Shown here one piece after another: positions 1-7,600 of a DNA stretch of 9,972 bases. Numbering within the stretch: position 1 is the first letter of the stretch; every line of letters starts with the position of its first letter. The position numbers and the translations under genes are program-made. Origin of the DNA: Fibrobacterota bacterium (lineage in GTDB: Bacteria > Fibrobacterota > Chitinivibrionia > Chitinivibrionales > JANQEN01); contig JAUXBV010000068.1 of NCBI GenBank assembly GCA_030619215.1, forward strand, positions 1-9,972, written 5' to 3'. The notes beneath the pieces are model-generated. The model worked only from the letters and a program-made list of their open reading frames with translations, did not search any database and was not told the origin of the DNA.

Positions 1-18
1 ACTTGGAGGGAGTTTAAT

Positions 19-369
19 ATGAAATTGGATGTCTCTATAAAAGGTAAATATAAGATTATCACCATTCATGATTCCTTAAAAGTAATATCGGATTTGAGTT
101 CTCTGAAGATCGAGATAGAGAAACATTTAGAGCGAGGTGAGAAAAATATTGCGGTAAGTTTTTCCGATGCATCTTATTTATACAGCGGTGCAATCTCAGT
201 TCTTGTTACCTGTTACAGGATGGTACGGGAAGAGGGTGGTGATCTCTGCATTATTGAACCCCAGGAAAGAGTTGCGGAACTTCTGGATCAGATGAATATC
301 GACCGCTTGATTGACATTTATGAGTCGGAAGACCAGTTGCTGGTTGATAAACCGGATAATGACCAATAA
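19..369 (+). CDS. STAS-domain protein, anti-sigma-factor-antagonist type (divergent)
   Basis: A 116-residue single-domain protein with the alternating strand/helix pattern of STAS (SpoIIAA-like) proteins. Its core, SFSDASYLYSGAISVLV (residues 47-63), aligns with the usual loop in which a D-S pair precedes G-L-G. The expected phospho-serine is kept as Ser56, but the Asp before it is Tyr55 and the following glycines are altered, so this is a divergent member. STAS proteins of this kind normally act in the cytoplasm by binding an anti-sigma kinase or another partner, controlled by serine phosphorylation; no such partner is visible here. The ATG is well supported by a strong GGAGGG ribosome site at 5-10, eight bases upstream. 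Only 18 bases precede the gene, so its promoter and operon partners lie outside the window. It is convergent with the Nudix gene. The family call is firm; the role is inferred. Confidence 0.85.
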   Translation: MKLDVSIKGKYKIITIHDSLKVISDLSSLKIEIEKHLERGEKNIAVSFSDASYLYSGAISVLVTCYRMVREEGGDLCIIEPQERVAELLDQMNIDRLIDIYESEDQLLVDKPDNDQ

Positions 370-381
370 GGATTGGACACT

Positions 382-413
382 TAACATATTTAACAGAAAC
401 TAAGTATATGTTA
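382..413. terminator. Weak inverted repeat between convergent genes
   Basis: The 57-base gap between the convergent STAS and Nudix genes holds an 8-base perfect inverted repeat (TAACATAT at 382-389, ATATGTTA at 406-413) with a 16-base loop. On the plus side it is followed by a T-rich stretch (about 420-429). The position suits a bidirectional terminator, but the stem is all but one pair A-T and would be weak. It may equally be chance in AT-rich DNA. Confidence 0.25.
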
Positions 414-426
414 TAGGATGTTTGTT

Positions 427-1086
427 TTATTTATTCCCGGAGCAATATTCTTCAAAAAGGGAAAGGCCGAGACGGGCAGGGAGTGTGGTTATCTGCTTTC
501 TTGCTTCTTCCTTTGTTTTAAGGGTTATCTGTATATACTCATTTTCTGAATTATCTCCCCTTATACGCCCTTCAAAAGAACGGTACTCAGGATCATCAAG
601 TTCAATAATGCAGCCGTAGTAGTAAATGCCCTCATCGCTGGCGCCGGGAGAGGTATAAAAAGGGCCTTCTGAGAGCGGGAACAGTAAGTCTTCTGATATG
701 TCAAGGCCAGTTTCTTCCTTCAGCTCCTTAATTGCGACCCCGGGAGGATTTTTTATCTCTCTATCCAGCATTCCTGCCGGGAATTCAAGGGTTAGAGCGC
801 CTGATGCGATCCTCCGCTGCTGAACCATTAAGAGGCGCTCCTTCTTATTGCCTTTGTTTATTAAAAGTGGAACTATTATGCATGCATGTCCTCTGACAAA
901 AATAATCGGTGGTATCTTATTTCCTTCCGGGGTTATGATATCCGCCTTAAGCAGTGCAAAGAGCAGTTCCCCTTTTGGGCGTACGTAAATGCTGAGCGGC
1001 TCAATTTTATTTATCGTGCATCCATTGTCAGTGATTGATTTTTTCCAGGCTAATATTTTAGGCTCTTGAAGGAAGTCGTCTGTCAT
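427..1086 (-). CDS. Nudix hydrolase, ADP-sugar diphosphatase (NUDX14-like) type
   Basis: A 219-residue Nudix-fold enzyme. The Nudix box starts at Gly105 (PAGMLDRE) and ends KELKEETGLDI (residues 120-130), with metal-binding Glu121, Glu124 and Glu125. Compared with the textbook spacing (Gx5Ex7REUxEExGU) it has one extra residue and Lys for the usual Arg. The PAGMLD start, the SPG motif about 20 residues after the box (146-148) and a long N-terminal region before the fold match the ADP-sugar/ADP-ribose diphosphatase branch, best known from plant NUDX14. Such enzymes split nucleotide-sugars to sugar phosphate plus a nucleoside monophosphate in the cytoplasm. Substrate choice cannot be read from sequence. 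It is the last gene of a three-gene minus-strand unit, 16 bases after the SpmA-SpmB gene; the AAAAGGAA site at 1091-1098 fills that gap, so translation may be coupled. Family certain, substrate tentative. Confidence 0.9.
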   Translation of the reverse strand: MTDDFLQEPKILAWKKSITDNGCTINKIEPLSIYVRPKGELLFALLKADIITPEGNKIPPIIFVRGHACIIVPLLINKGNKKERLLMVQQRRIASGALTLEFPAGMLDREIKNPPGVAIKELKEETGLDISEDLLFPLSEGPFYTSPGASDEGIYYYGCIIELDDPEYRSFEGRIRGDNSENEYIQITLKTKEEARKQITTLPARLGLSLFEEYCSGNK

Positions 1087-1102
1087 TTTATTCCTTTTAG
1101 GT

Positions 1103-2419
1103 TTAGAAAAATAATCTACAGATAAATACTGAGGCTATTACTCCGGCAGCATCTGCACATAAGCCTGCAGGTAACGCATGGCGGGTTCTTTTTATTCCCA
1201 CACTGCCGAAATATACTGCCAGCACATAGAATGTTGTTTCAGTCGAGCCCTGCATTGTTGACACGAGAAAAGAGAGAAAGCTGTTCGGATCATTATTAAT
1301 AATCTCAGCCATAACGCCAAATGAACCGGATCCGGAAAGTGGCCTCAATAAGGCAACCTGTAATGCTTCTGCAGGCATGCCGATTAATGATGTAACCGGG
1401 TTTAAAAGAGTAATAAGAATGTCAAGGGCCCCGCTTGCACGAAACATCCCGATTGCAACAAAAATTGCAACCAGGAATGGGATTATGCGGATTGCAATGT
1501 TAAAACCGTCCTTTGCACCATCAGTGAGGGTTTCATAGATTTTAACACCTTTGAAATAACCGTATAGAAGAAGTGAGCACATGAGAATCGGCATTAGCCA
1601 GTGAGACATGGAAGTAAGAAAAACGTGACCGAATAGGGGAGGTATGCTTCCTTTTGATATACGAAGAATTATAGCGCCGATAAAAGCTGCGATAAGAATA
1701 AAAATAAAGACCCTGCTTATAATTCCCGGAGGAATCAGGTCGAATTCCTCTTTTTGTGTTGAGCTCGTATCTGAGTCGGATTCTTCATTGTTATTTTTTT
1801 TAACTGATGACGGAGAAATATAAAGCGTATCTTTCCGCGCAAAGAGTTTTGCAGCAATAATAGCTATAATTGTTGAGCACGTTGTTGCAAACATTGAAGT
1901 CAGAAGTATTGCTGACGGGTTTATTGCGCCTGCCCCGGCTCTGACCGTTATTACGCCTAACGGCAGTAGCGTTACACTGGAAGTGTTGATTGCTAAAAAC
2001 AGGCACATGGAATTCGTTGCTGTTCCCTTTTCAGGGTTGAGCGTGTCAAGCTCCTTCATGGCCTTGATCCCCATCGGCGTTGCAGCATTGCCAAGCCCCA
2101 GGGCATTTGCAGCCATGTTCATGATTATTGCAGACATCGCAGGGTGGTTTTCCGGAACATCAGGGAATAGGCGGATCATTACAGGCCGGATTGCCCGTGC
2201 AATAATTTTCATAAGGCCGCCGGCCTCAACAACTTTCATTATACCGAGCCATAATGCCATAGGGCCTATTAATCCTATTGCAAGCATAACCGCACTCTTG
2301 GCAGAGTCAAACATGGCTTTTGTTATACTTTCCATGTTGCCTGTATAGGAGGCTGTTACCGTAGCAATAAGAATCATGGAAAACCAGATAATATTAATTG
2401 CTGATGGCTTTTTATTCAT
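1103..2419 (-). CDS. Fused SpmA-SpmB spore-maturation-type membrane protein (nucleoside-recognition/Gate domains)
   Basis: A 438-residue polytopic inner-membrane protein. Residues 1-195 match SpmA, with NMAANALGLGNAATPMG at 101-117 and NTSSVTLLPLG near 145-155. A hydrophilic Ser/Asp/Glu/Lys-rich linker spans about 200-228. Residues 230-438 match SpmB, with LRPLSGSGSFGVMAE (358-372) and QGSTETTFYVLAVYFGSVG (390-408). Bacillus has these as two separate proteins of just under 200 residues needed for spore-core dehydration; fused versions occur in bacteria that do not make endospores, where their role is not established. Both halves carry the Gate/nucleoside-recognition fold seen in transporters, so moving a small solute is plausible but unproven. 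It lies 34 bases after the transglutaminase-like gene and 16 bases before the Nudix gene. The ATG fits the hydrophobic first segment (residues 8-24), although no clear ribosome site precedes it. Nothing in the window suggests sporulation. Confidence 0.9.
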   Translation of the reverse strand: MNKKPSAINIIWFSMILIATVTASYTGNMESITKAMFDSAKSAVMLAIGLIGPMALWLGIMKVVEAGGLMKIIARAIRPVMIRLFPDVPENHPAMSAIIMNMAANALGLGNAATPMGIKAMKELDTLNPEKGTATNSMCLFLAINTSSVTLLPLGVITVRAGAGAINPSAILLTSMFATTCSTIIAIIAAKLFARKDTLYISPSSVKKNNNEESDSDTSSTQKEEFDLIPPGIISRVFIFILIAAFIGAIILRISKGSIPPLFGHVFLTSMSHWLMPILMCSLLLYGYFKGVKIYETLTDGAKDGFNIAIRIIPFLVAIFVAIGMFRASGALDILITLLNPVTSLIGMPAEALQVALLRPLSGSGSFGVMAEIINNDPNSFLSFLVSTMQGSTETTFYVLAVYFGSVGIKRTRHALPAGLCADAAGVIASVFICRLFF

Positions 2420-2453
2420 ATTTATTACTTAATATTATTTAAACTGTTTCTAA

Positions 2454-4181
2454 TTAAAATATAAAATCTTCCTCTTTCGGCAACTCAATATCTTTATTCG
2501 TCTGAAAAGTGTATTCCTTTGCAGCTTTTATGGAGACACAAATAGTACTGCCATCTCCTTTTAAGGTAACTTTTTTATCCGGCGTTCTGCCTTTAATAAT
2601 ATTCATTAAGCATATTGCTTTTTCAAGTCCGTCTCCGCGATTATAATTCCATATTTCGTCCGGCTGTGCCATTCGCGTGGTGTCATATATGGATATGTTT
2701 CCCATTTTGGCAAGTTTTTCGGCGGCTTGATCAATAGTAAGTTCCACGGCGCCCTTTACGGATACCGGATTCCTTTCCAGTGAAGCTTTCAGGAAGGGTT
2801 TCCACGGGGCACGTTTCATATCCCGAAATGCCATAAAGGCAAGATCTGCAATGGGGTGCCGGCTGCGAATAGAATCCAGGTAACCGATAATTTCTTCCCG
2901 TGATTTAAAAGTGTCTAATTTAATTGGCTCCTGTGATTCCCATTGTTTGTCAGCCGGCGGCAGCTTTGGTTCGGTTTTGCAATAGTTAATCAGATCGGTT
3001 ATCAAATCTTCAACATTATAACAGCCGTGTTTCAGGGACGACTTTAGCTTTTCTATGGTGCTGTCACTATCGATAGGCAGGTTGTTATCCTTAAAAAATG
3101 ATTCAAGTTCATTAAGGATAATTCTGTTAGGAATGGGGGAGGTATAGTATTCATCCTCGTCAATTTCATGAAGCAAATTTACTTGAGTGTTATCGCCAAT
3201 TCGGGCTTTGCTGCTGTGTTCATAGTGAAATATTTTTTCAATTTCGATATAACGTGGTTTGCCACAGCAGCTGTGGACAATCTGAAAATATTTTTGCAGG
3301 CCGCTGTTCTGTCTGAGAAAGCTCGCAAGGGTGTCAAAGTTAATATTAGTTACACTCAGATATTTTCGCAGGTTGTTGGAAAAATCATTGTATACTTCAG
3401 GGCGCATCGTGGCATTGTTATAGAGAGTATGAATATAGCCGTAATTATTAGCAACCATAATAACCTGCTCGTTTTCAAGGGCACGGCGGGATTTTGCTGA
3501 TAGTTCAGTACCGTTGAACCACATATTTTTTGTTACAATCCGGCGGTTGTTTGTCAAAATGCCCTCTTTAATGTCAATGTAATTCTGTGAATGCAAAGGC
3601 GTGGCCATGAGGTGGATTTTTTCAAGGGAGATGTCGGCAAGCACAAATACGGCAGCTGCATAAAGAGTTGATAACGATACACATTCGCCCGCACCGGTTG
3701 GATAGCCCTTTTTGTATTTGAATGCTTCCATAGCTTCCACTGTCTCGGTTTTCCAGAATGGAATGACATTCGAGGTATACTTATCAAGTCCGAAATGCCT
3801 CCGGATATCCAGGTCAAAGTAGTATTTATCCCCTTCATACCCGAAAAGGGCATTACTTTGGGCAAGCGTGGACTCGTCAATATAATCGGAAAAGCGGGCA
3901 AGCTCTTTTTCTTTTGTGGTAAGTCCCCAGGTGTCAAGGTCAAGATTAAAATCGAAACGGTCCATAATAAACTGTTTTGTCCGCACTACCCGCCGGTATT
4001 CGCTCATCTTTTTCATATCGCCAAACCAGGGATCTTTACGCCATTTCCAGAGCAATGGCGACATGATATTTGCAAGAACAAGCGAGTATAAGAGCTCCGG
4101 GAATATGAAGATCTCCATATCGGAGAGGGTAATTGCTGAAGAATATTTTTCTACGCACTGAGGATCATCGGCATTGTACAT
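2454..4181 (-). CDS. Transglutaminase-like / papain-fold protein, uncharacterised
   Basis: A 575-residue protein that I recognise only by motif. GAGECVSLSTLYAAAVFVL (163-181) followed by MATPLHSQNYIDI (192-204) has the layout of a transglutaminase-like core: a nucleophile Cys167 at the head of a helix, His197 on a strand, and Asn200 or Asp203 nearby as possible third residue. Such proteins act as peptidases, deamidases or cross-linking enzymes, or are inactive binders. Near the C terminus, QPDEIWNYNRGDGLEKAICL (506-525) looks like the start of a second core of the P-E-x-x-GDC-E-D-K-A type with Gly518 in place of the cysteine. No clear signal peptide is seen; a hydrophobic patch at about 23-45 is broken by charged residues, so the protein is probably cytoplasmic or peripheral. 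It is first in the minus-strand unit with SpmA-SpmB and Nudix genes. The ribosome site is weak (AAAGAG upstream of ATG). The CDS is secure, the fold call moderate, the substrate unknown. Confidence 0.7.
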   Translation of the reverse strand: MYNADDPQCVEKYSSAITLSDMEIFIFPELLYSLVLANIMSPLLWKWRKDPWFGDMKKMSEYRRVVRTKQFIMDRFDFNLDLDTWGLTTKEKELARFSDYIDESTLAQSNALFGYEGDKYYFDLDIRRHFGLDKYTSNVIPFWKTETVEAMEAFKYKKGYPTGAGECVSLSTLYAAAVFVLADISLEKIHLMATPLHSQNYIDIKEGILTNNRRIVTKNMWFNGTELSAKSRRALENEQVIMVANNYGYIHTLYNNATMRPEVYNDFSNNLRKYLSVTNINFDTLASFLRQNSGLQKYFQIVHSCCGKPRYIEIEKIFHYEHSSKARIGDNTQVNLLHEIDEDEYYTSPIPNRIILNELESFFKDNNLPIDSDSTIEKLKSSLKHGCYNVEDLITDLINYCKTEPKLPPADKQWESQEPIKLDTFKSREEIIGYLDSIRSRHPIADLAFMAFRDMKRAPWKPFLKASLERNPVSVKGAVELTIDQAAEKLAKMGNISIYDTTRMAQPDEIWNYNRGDGLEKAICLMNIIKGRTPDKKVTLKGDGSTICVSIKAAKEYTFQTNKDIELPKEEDFIF

Positions 4182-4261
4182 AATTAAGGGTACTCTTTAA
4201 AAATTTTAACCTATACACATACTGCAAGAATAATCTATTTAACAGTTCTATAAAATATAAC

Positions 4262-4298
4262 AAAAAGCCGGATTTCCAACAAGTTGGACTTCGCCGGC
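4262..4298 (-). terminator. Terminator-like hairpin plus T-run on the minus strand, upstream of the minus-strand unit
   Basis: Read on the minus strand, an outer stem GCCGG/CCGGC (4294-4298 with 4267-4271) encloses an inner stem TCCAAC/GTTGGA (4283-4288 with 4275-4280) and is followed at once by five T residues (4262-4266). That is the shape of an intrinsic terminator, though the stems are interrupted by an internal loop. No minus-strand gene lies upstream to be terminated, so it may be a leader attenuator for the 4181-427 unit, or the remains of a lost gene or element. Confidence 0.4.
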
Positions 4299-4350
4299 CA
4301 AAAGCATACCGGCGTGTGCGCCAAAGGTGTGAATGACGGCAAACAGGTAC

Positions 4351-4384
4351 TTTCGGACGGACACTAATTAGTGTCTGTCCGAAA
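4351..4384. repeat. 34-base near-perfect palindrome without a loop
   Basis: TTTCGGACGGACACTAA (4351-4367) is mirrored by TTAGTGTCTGTCCGAAA (4368-4384): 16 of 17 pairs match, and the exception (G at 4359 with T at 4376) would be a G-U pair in RNA. With no spacer this is better suited to a DNA-level site (operator, recombination site, element end) than to a terminator, and no T-run follows it. It sits 12 bases before the next, larger inverted repeat. Confidence 0.75.
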
Positions 4385-4396
4385 ACCAGGTAAAAC

Positions 4397-4476
4397 TGTC
4401 ATTTCGACCGTAGGGAGAAATCTTTTTTTTCTAAGAATCAACAACTTACAGATTTCTCCCTTCGGTCGAAATGACA
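4397..4476. repeat. Large inverted repeat with 27-base arms, probably a dispersed intergenic repeat
   Basis: The left arm (4397-4423, beginning TGTCATTTCGACCG) and right arm (4450-4476, ending CGGTCGAAATGACA) are reverse complements at 26 of 27 positions, differing only at 4411/4462. The loop is 26 bases and includes a T-run. This motif, centred on TTTCGACCGAAGGGAGAAAT, resembles a repeat I recall between genes in many unrelated bacterial genomes; that is memory, not a search. No transposase is present, so it would be a non-autonomous or miniature element, or a folded RNA element. Confidence 0.75.
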
Positions 4477-4556
4477 AAAACACGCGTTTCCGGCCAAGCA
4501 CTAATTAAGGAAAAATCTATTTATTTAACTAATATAGTCTTGCTTTTTTTTTAGCG

Positions 4557-4583
4557 TTGACTATTTTTTCTCGGTGCTATAAG
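4557..4583 (+). promoter_or_regulatory. Candidate sigma-70-type promoter for the giant activase gene
   Basis: TTGACT at 4557-4562 (5 of 6 to consensus) and TATAAG at 4578-4583 (5 of 6) lie in the right orientation, but the 15-base spacer is shorter than the preferred 17. Transcription would start near 4590 and leave a leader of about 85 bases. It is the best pair of boxes in this stretch, in AT-rich DNA where chance matches are common. Confidence 0.35.
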
Positions 4584-4607
4584 TGATCTGTTTATTATAT
4601 AGATCAC
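4583..4607. promoter_or_regulatory. Candidate operator: 7-base inverted repeat at the predicted start site
   Basis: GTGATCT (4583-4589) and AGATCAC (4601-4607) form a perfect inverted repeat with an 11-base AT-only-but-one spacer. It begins at the last base of the proposed -10 box, so a bound dimer would block initiation. The half-site separation is too wide for CRP or FNR. It could instead form a small hairpin in the leader RNA. Confidence 0.35.
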
Positions 4608-4673
4608 AAATTCAGAGCTCAATGCATTTTAAATTTTCATAATATAAATTTCCAAAATATTTTTAGAATACCT

Positions 4674-7600
4674 ATGAAAACACTTGGAATATGTTTTGGT
4701 GCAACTTCAATTCAGTATGTTATCCTTCAGGCTGACGTAGAGGTAAAGTCTGTTGTTCGTGCCGGGCGTATTGAGCATGAAGGAAATCCACAAAGGGCAT
4801 TTATTGATTTTATAGGAAATATTGACCCCTATGAAATAGACAGGATTGCAGTTACCGGCAGGAATTTCAGAGACAACGTTACCCTTACTTCCCTGCCTGA
4901 AGCCGAAGCGGTTGAGACCGCTTTGGGAGAGGAGTTTGGCGAAGGCCCTTATCCCGATGTTGTTTTAAGCAGCGGCGGTGAAACCCAGCTTGTTTATAAA
5001 ATCAGCCCGTCAGGCAGGATTATATCTGTTCATTCCGGAAATAAGTGCGCGTCGGGTACCGGTGAATTTTTCCTGCAGCAGATACGGCGCATGGGTTTGA
5101 ATGTCAATGATGCGGTAAAGCTTGCTTCAGAAGGAACGCCGTATAAGATCGCAGGTCGGTGCAGCGTTTTTTGCAAGAGTGACTGTACCCATGCATTGAA
5201 CAAGGGAGAGCCGGTTAAAAATATCGCTGCCGGCCTCTGCAGAATGATGGCGGATAAAATAGATGAGTTGATAAAGGACATGCCGTGTGATACTATGGTC
5301 GTTATTGGAGGAGGAGTATTTAATACGGCCGTGATTGATATTTTAAAGAAATCTCACGCACATGTCATTGTTCCGGATCATGCTGCGACCTTTGAGGCAT
5401 ACGGAGCAGCTTTATGGGCTCTTAATCACCAGTGTGCTGAATTACCGCCCGACGTAGCCGATGCTGTTATAAACACGGATTCAATGATAACTTTCCACCC
5501 GCCCTTATCAGAGTCAACCCGGCTGGTTGAGTATAAAAAATCTGAAAGAGGAAGTTTAAAACCCGGCGATACCTGTATTCTGGGACTTGACGTCGGCTCA
5601 ACAACAACAAAGGCTGTACTTTTAAGAAAATCGGATAAAAAGATAGTTGCAGACGTCTACCTGAGAACAAATGGGAATCCGGTTGAGGCTTCAAAGAAGT
5701 GTTATGCGTCAATTCTAAACCGGACAGGCGATATTGACATATCTATTATCGGATTGGGAGTAACCGGATCCGGCAGGCAGATTGCAGGGCTTCATGCCCT
5801 GACAGACAATGTCATTAACGAGATAATTGCCCATGCTACCGCTTCCGCATACTATGATAAAGATGTTGATACGATATTCGAGATAGGCGGCCAGGACGCG
5901 AAATATACCTATTTGACAAATGGTGTTCCGTCGGATTACGCCATGAATGAGGCGTGCAGTGCCGGAACCGGCTCATTTCTTGAGGAATCCGCTTTTGAGA
6001 CCCTTGGCGTCCTGACCGAAGATATTGGTAATCATGCACTACAAGCCCCAAAACCCCCTGATTTTACCGATCAATGCGCGGCATTTATCTCAAGTGATAT
6101 TAAAAGAGCCGTGCAGTATGGAATCTCAAGGGAGAATATCCTTGCGGGACTGGTCTATTCGATCTGTTTAAATTACATAAACCGGGTTAAAGGTCACCGC
6201 ACGGTTGGAAAACGGATCTTTATGCAGGGAGGTGTCTGTTATAACAGGGCAGTTCCTGTTGCAATGGCTTCTATTTTAAAGACTCCTATTGTTGTCCCTC
6301 CGGATCCGGGCCTGATGGGTGCATTCGGAGTAGCCCTGGAGGTGTTGAGAAGAATAGAGGTGGGTACGGCTCCTGAGAAAAAATTCAGCCTTAAAGAGCT
6401 TGCCTTCCGCAGTGCAGAAAAAACAGGGGTATTTACCTGCGGAGGCGGCAGGGAGAAGTGTGACAGGAAGTGTAAAATCAGCAGAATGCGAATAAACAAT
6501 AAAACGTATGCTTTCGGAGGGATTTGTGACCGGTACTATAACCTGCGTATCGAAAAGAAAGTGGAGAATATTAAAGAGCTGGATTTAGTTGCTTTCCGGC
6601 AGAAGCTTTTGTTTGACGTATACGGTCCGGACAATCCGTTGACTGAGGATAATATCAATAATAAACAAAAAACCGTCGGTTTAAACAGGTCTTTGTTGCT
6701 CTATTCTTTGTATCCGCTTTTTTCAAACTTTTTCAGCCGTATGGGGTTTAGGGTCGTTTTACCGGAAAATATTGATCAGGCCGGAATTTCAAGGGCTGAG
6801 GCAGCTTTTTGCCTGCCGGTTGAGGTCGGTCACGGTAGTTTTTATCACTTATTGAAACAGCAGTGCGATTATATTTTCATGCCGCAGGTAATGCAGATTC
6901 CGGTACCGAATGTACCGACCTACAGCAGATTGTGCCCGTTTGTTCAGGGGGAGCCTTATTATCTTAGAACTACATTTAGAAAAGAGATTGAAGATTCCGG
7001 CACAGCTATTCTAAGCCCTGTTCTGAAAATGCAGGAGAGTTATGAAAAAGCTGTCGGCGCATTTGTGGAGACGGCGGCACAAATGGGTGTTTCAGAGAAA
7101 GATGCACGGGATGCTTACCTGTATGCCTGCGAAAAGCAGGTTGCATTTGAGAAGGAGCTACAGCGTTATGGCAAGAAAGCCCTCTATTCTATTGAAAAAG
7201 ATAGGGACAGGTTTGCAGTGGTTCTTTTTGGAAGGCCGTACAATGCTTTTGTCAATGAGATAAATATGGGCATTCCACATAAAGTAGCCTCCCGCGGTTA
7301 CACGGTTATTCCTTTTGATATGCTGCCCGCCGATAAGCATAAAGTTGATACTAAGATGTTCTGGGCAATGGGGCAGAAGATAATGAAAGCTGCAAAGTAT
7401 GTTAAGGAACATGATAATCTTTTCGCCTTTTATATAACAAATTTTTCATGCGGCCCGGACTCTTTTCTGCTCGGCTATTTCCGTGATGCAATGAAGTCGA
7501 AACCTTCCCTAACTCTTGAGCTTGACCAGCATACTGCTGATGCCGGAATAGATACGCGGATTGAAGCTGCCGTTGATATTATCACACGGTATAGAAAAAT

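Larger units (their letters stand above)
4182..4673. other. Divergent intergenic region rich in inverted repeats
   Basis: This 492-base gap separates the minus-strand unit from the giant plus-strand gene and holds no convincing gene. From left to right it contains an AT-rich stretch (4182-4260) where the minus-strand promoter would be expected but none is clear; a GC-richer patch (about 4262-4350) unlike the flanking DNA; three separate inverted repeats (4262-4298, 4351-4384, 4397-4476); poly-T tracts at 4423-4430 and 4544-4552; and an AT-rich segment with a candidate promoter and operator (4557-4607). The word CACTAATTA occurs at 4362-4370 and again at 4499-4507, bracketing the large repeat, which could reflect an insertion or just chance. 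Confidence 0.6.

Noticed and set aside
422..619. 65-residue plus-strand open frame opposite the Nudix 3' end
   Set aside because: It is antisense to the C-terminal part of the Nudix enzyme and has neither a ribosome site nor a motif.
1983..2348. 121-residue plus-strand open frame inside the SpmA-SpmB gene
   Set aside because: It lies entirely antisense to a well-supported membrane-protein gene, whose composition opens long antisense frames; no motif is seen.
1103..2419. Evidence of endospore formation from the SpmA-SpmB gene
   Set aside because: The fused form is also found in non-sporulating bacteria, and no other sporulation gene is present; STAS domains alone do not imply SpoIIA.
3554..3943. 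129-residue minus-strand frame inside the transglutaminase-like gene
   Set aside because: It is a shifted frame of a larger gene whose own frame carries the catalytic motifs; its translation looks like a shadow, with no recognisable domain.
4284..4367. Short plus-strand open frame ending in the 34-base palindrome (stop at 4365-4367)
   Set aside because: It has no ATG, no ribosome site and only about 27 residues from a TTG; it overlaps the terminator-like hairpin. It could be a fragment of a decayed gene but cannot be supported as one.
4397..4476. Reading the large inverted repeat as a CRISPR or intrinsic terminator
   Set aside because: There is only one pair of inverted arms with no regularly spaced direct repeats, and no T-run follows the right arm on the plus strand (AAAAACACG).
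4583..4607. CRP or FNR site upstream of the giant gene
   Set aside because: The half-sites resemble GTGA/TCAC, but they are 17 bases apart at the GTGA/TCAC core, not the 6 expected for CRP, and the FNR pattern TTGAT-N4-ATCAA is absent.
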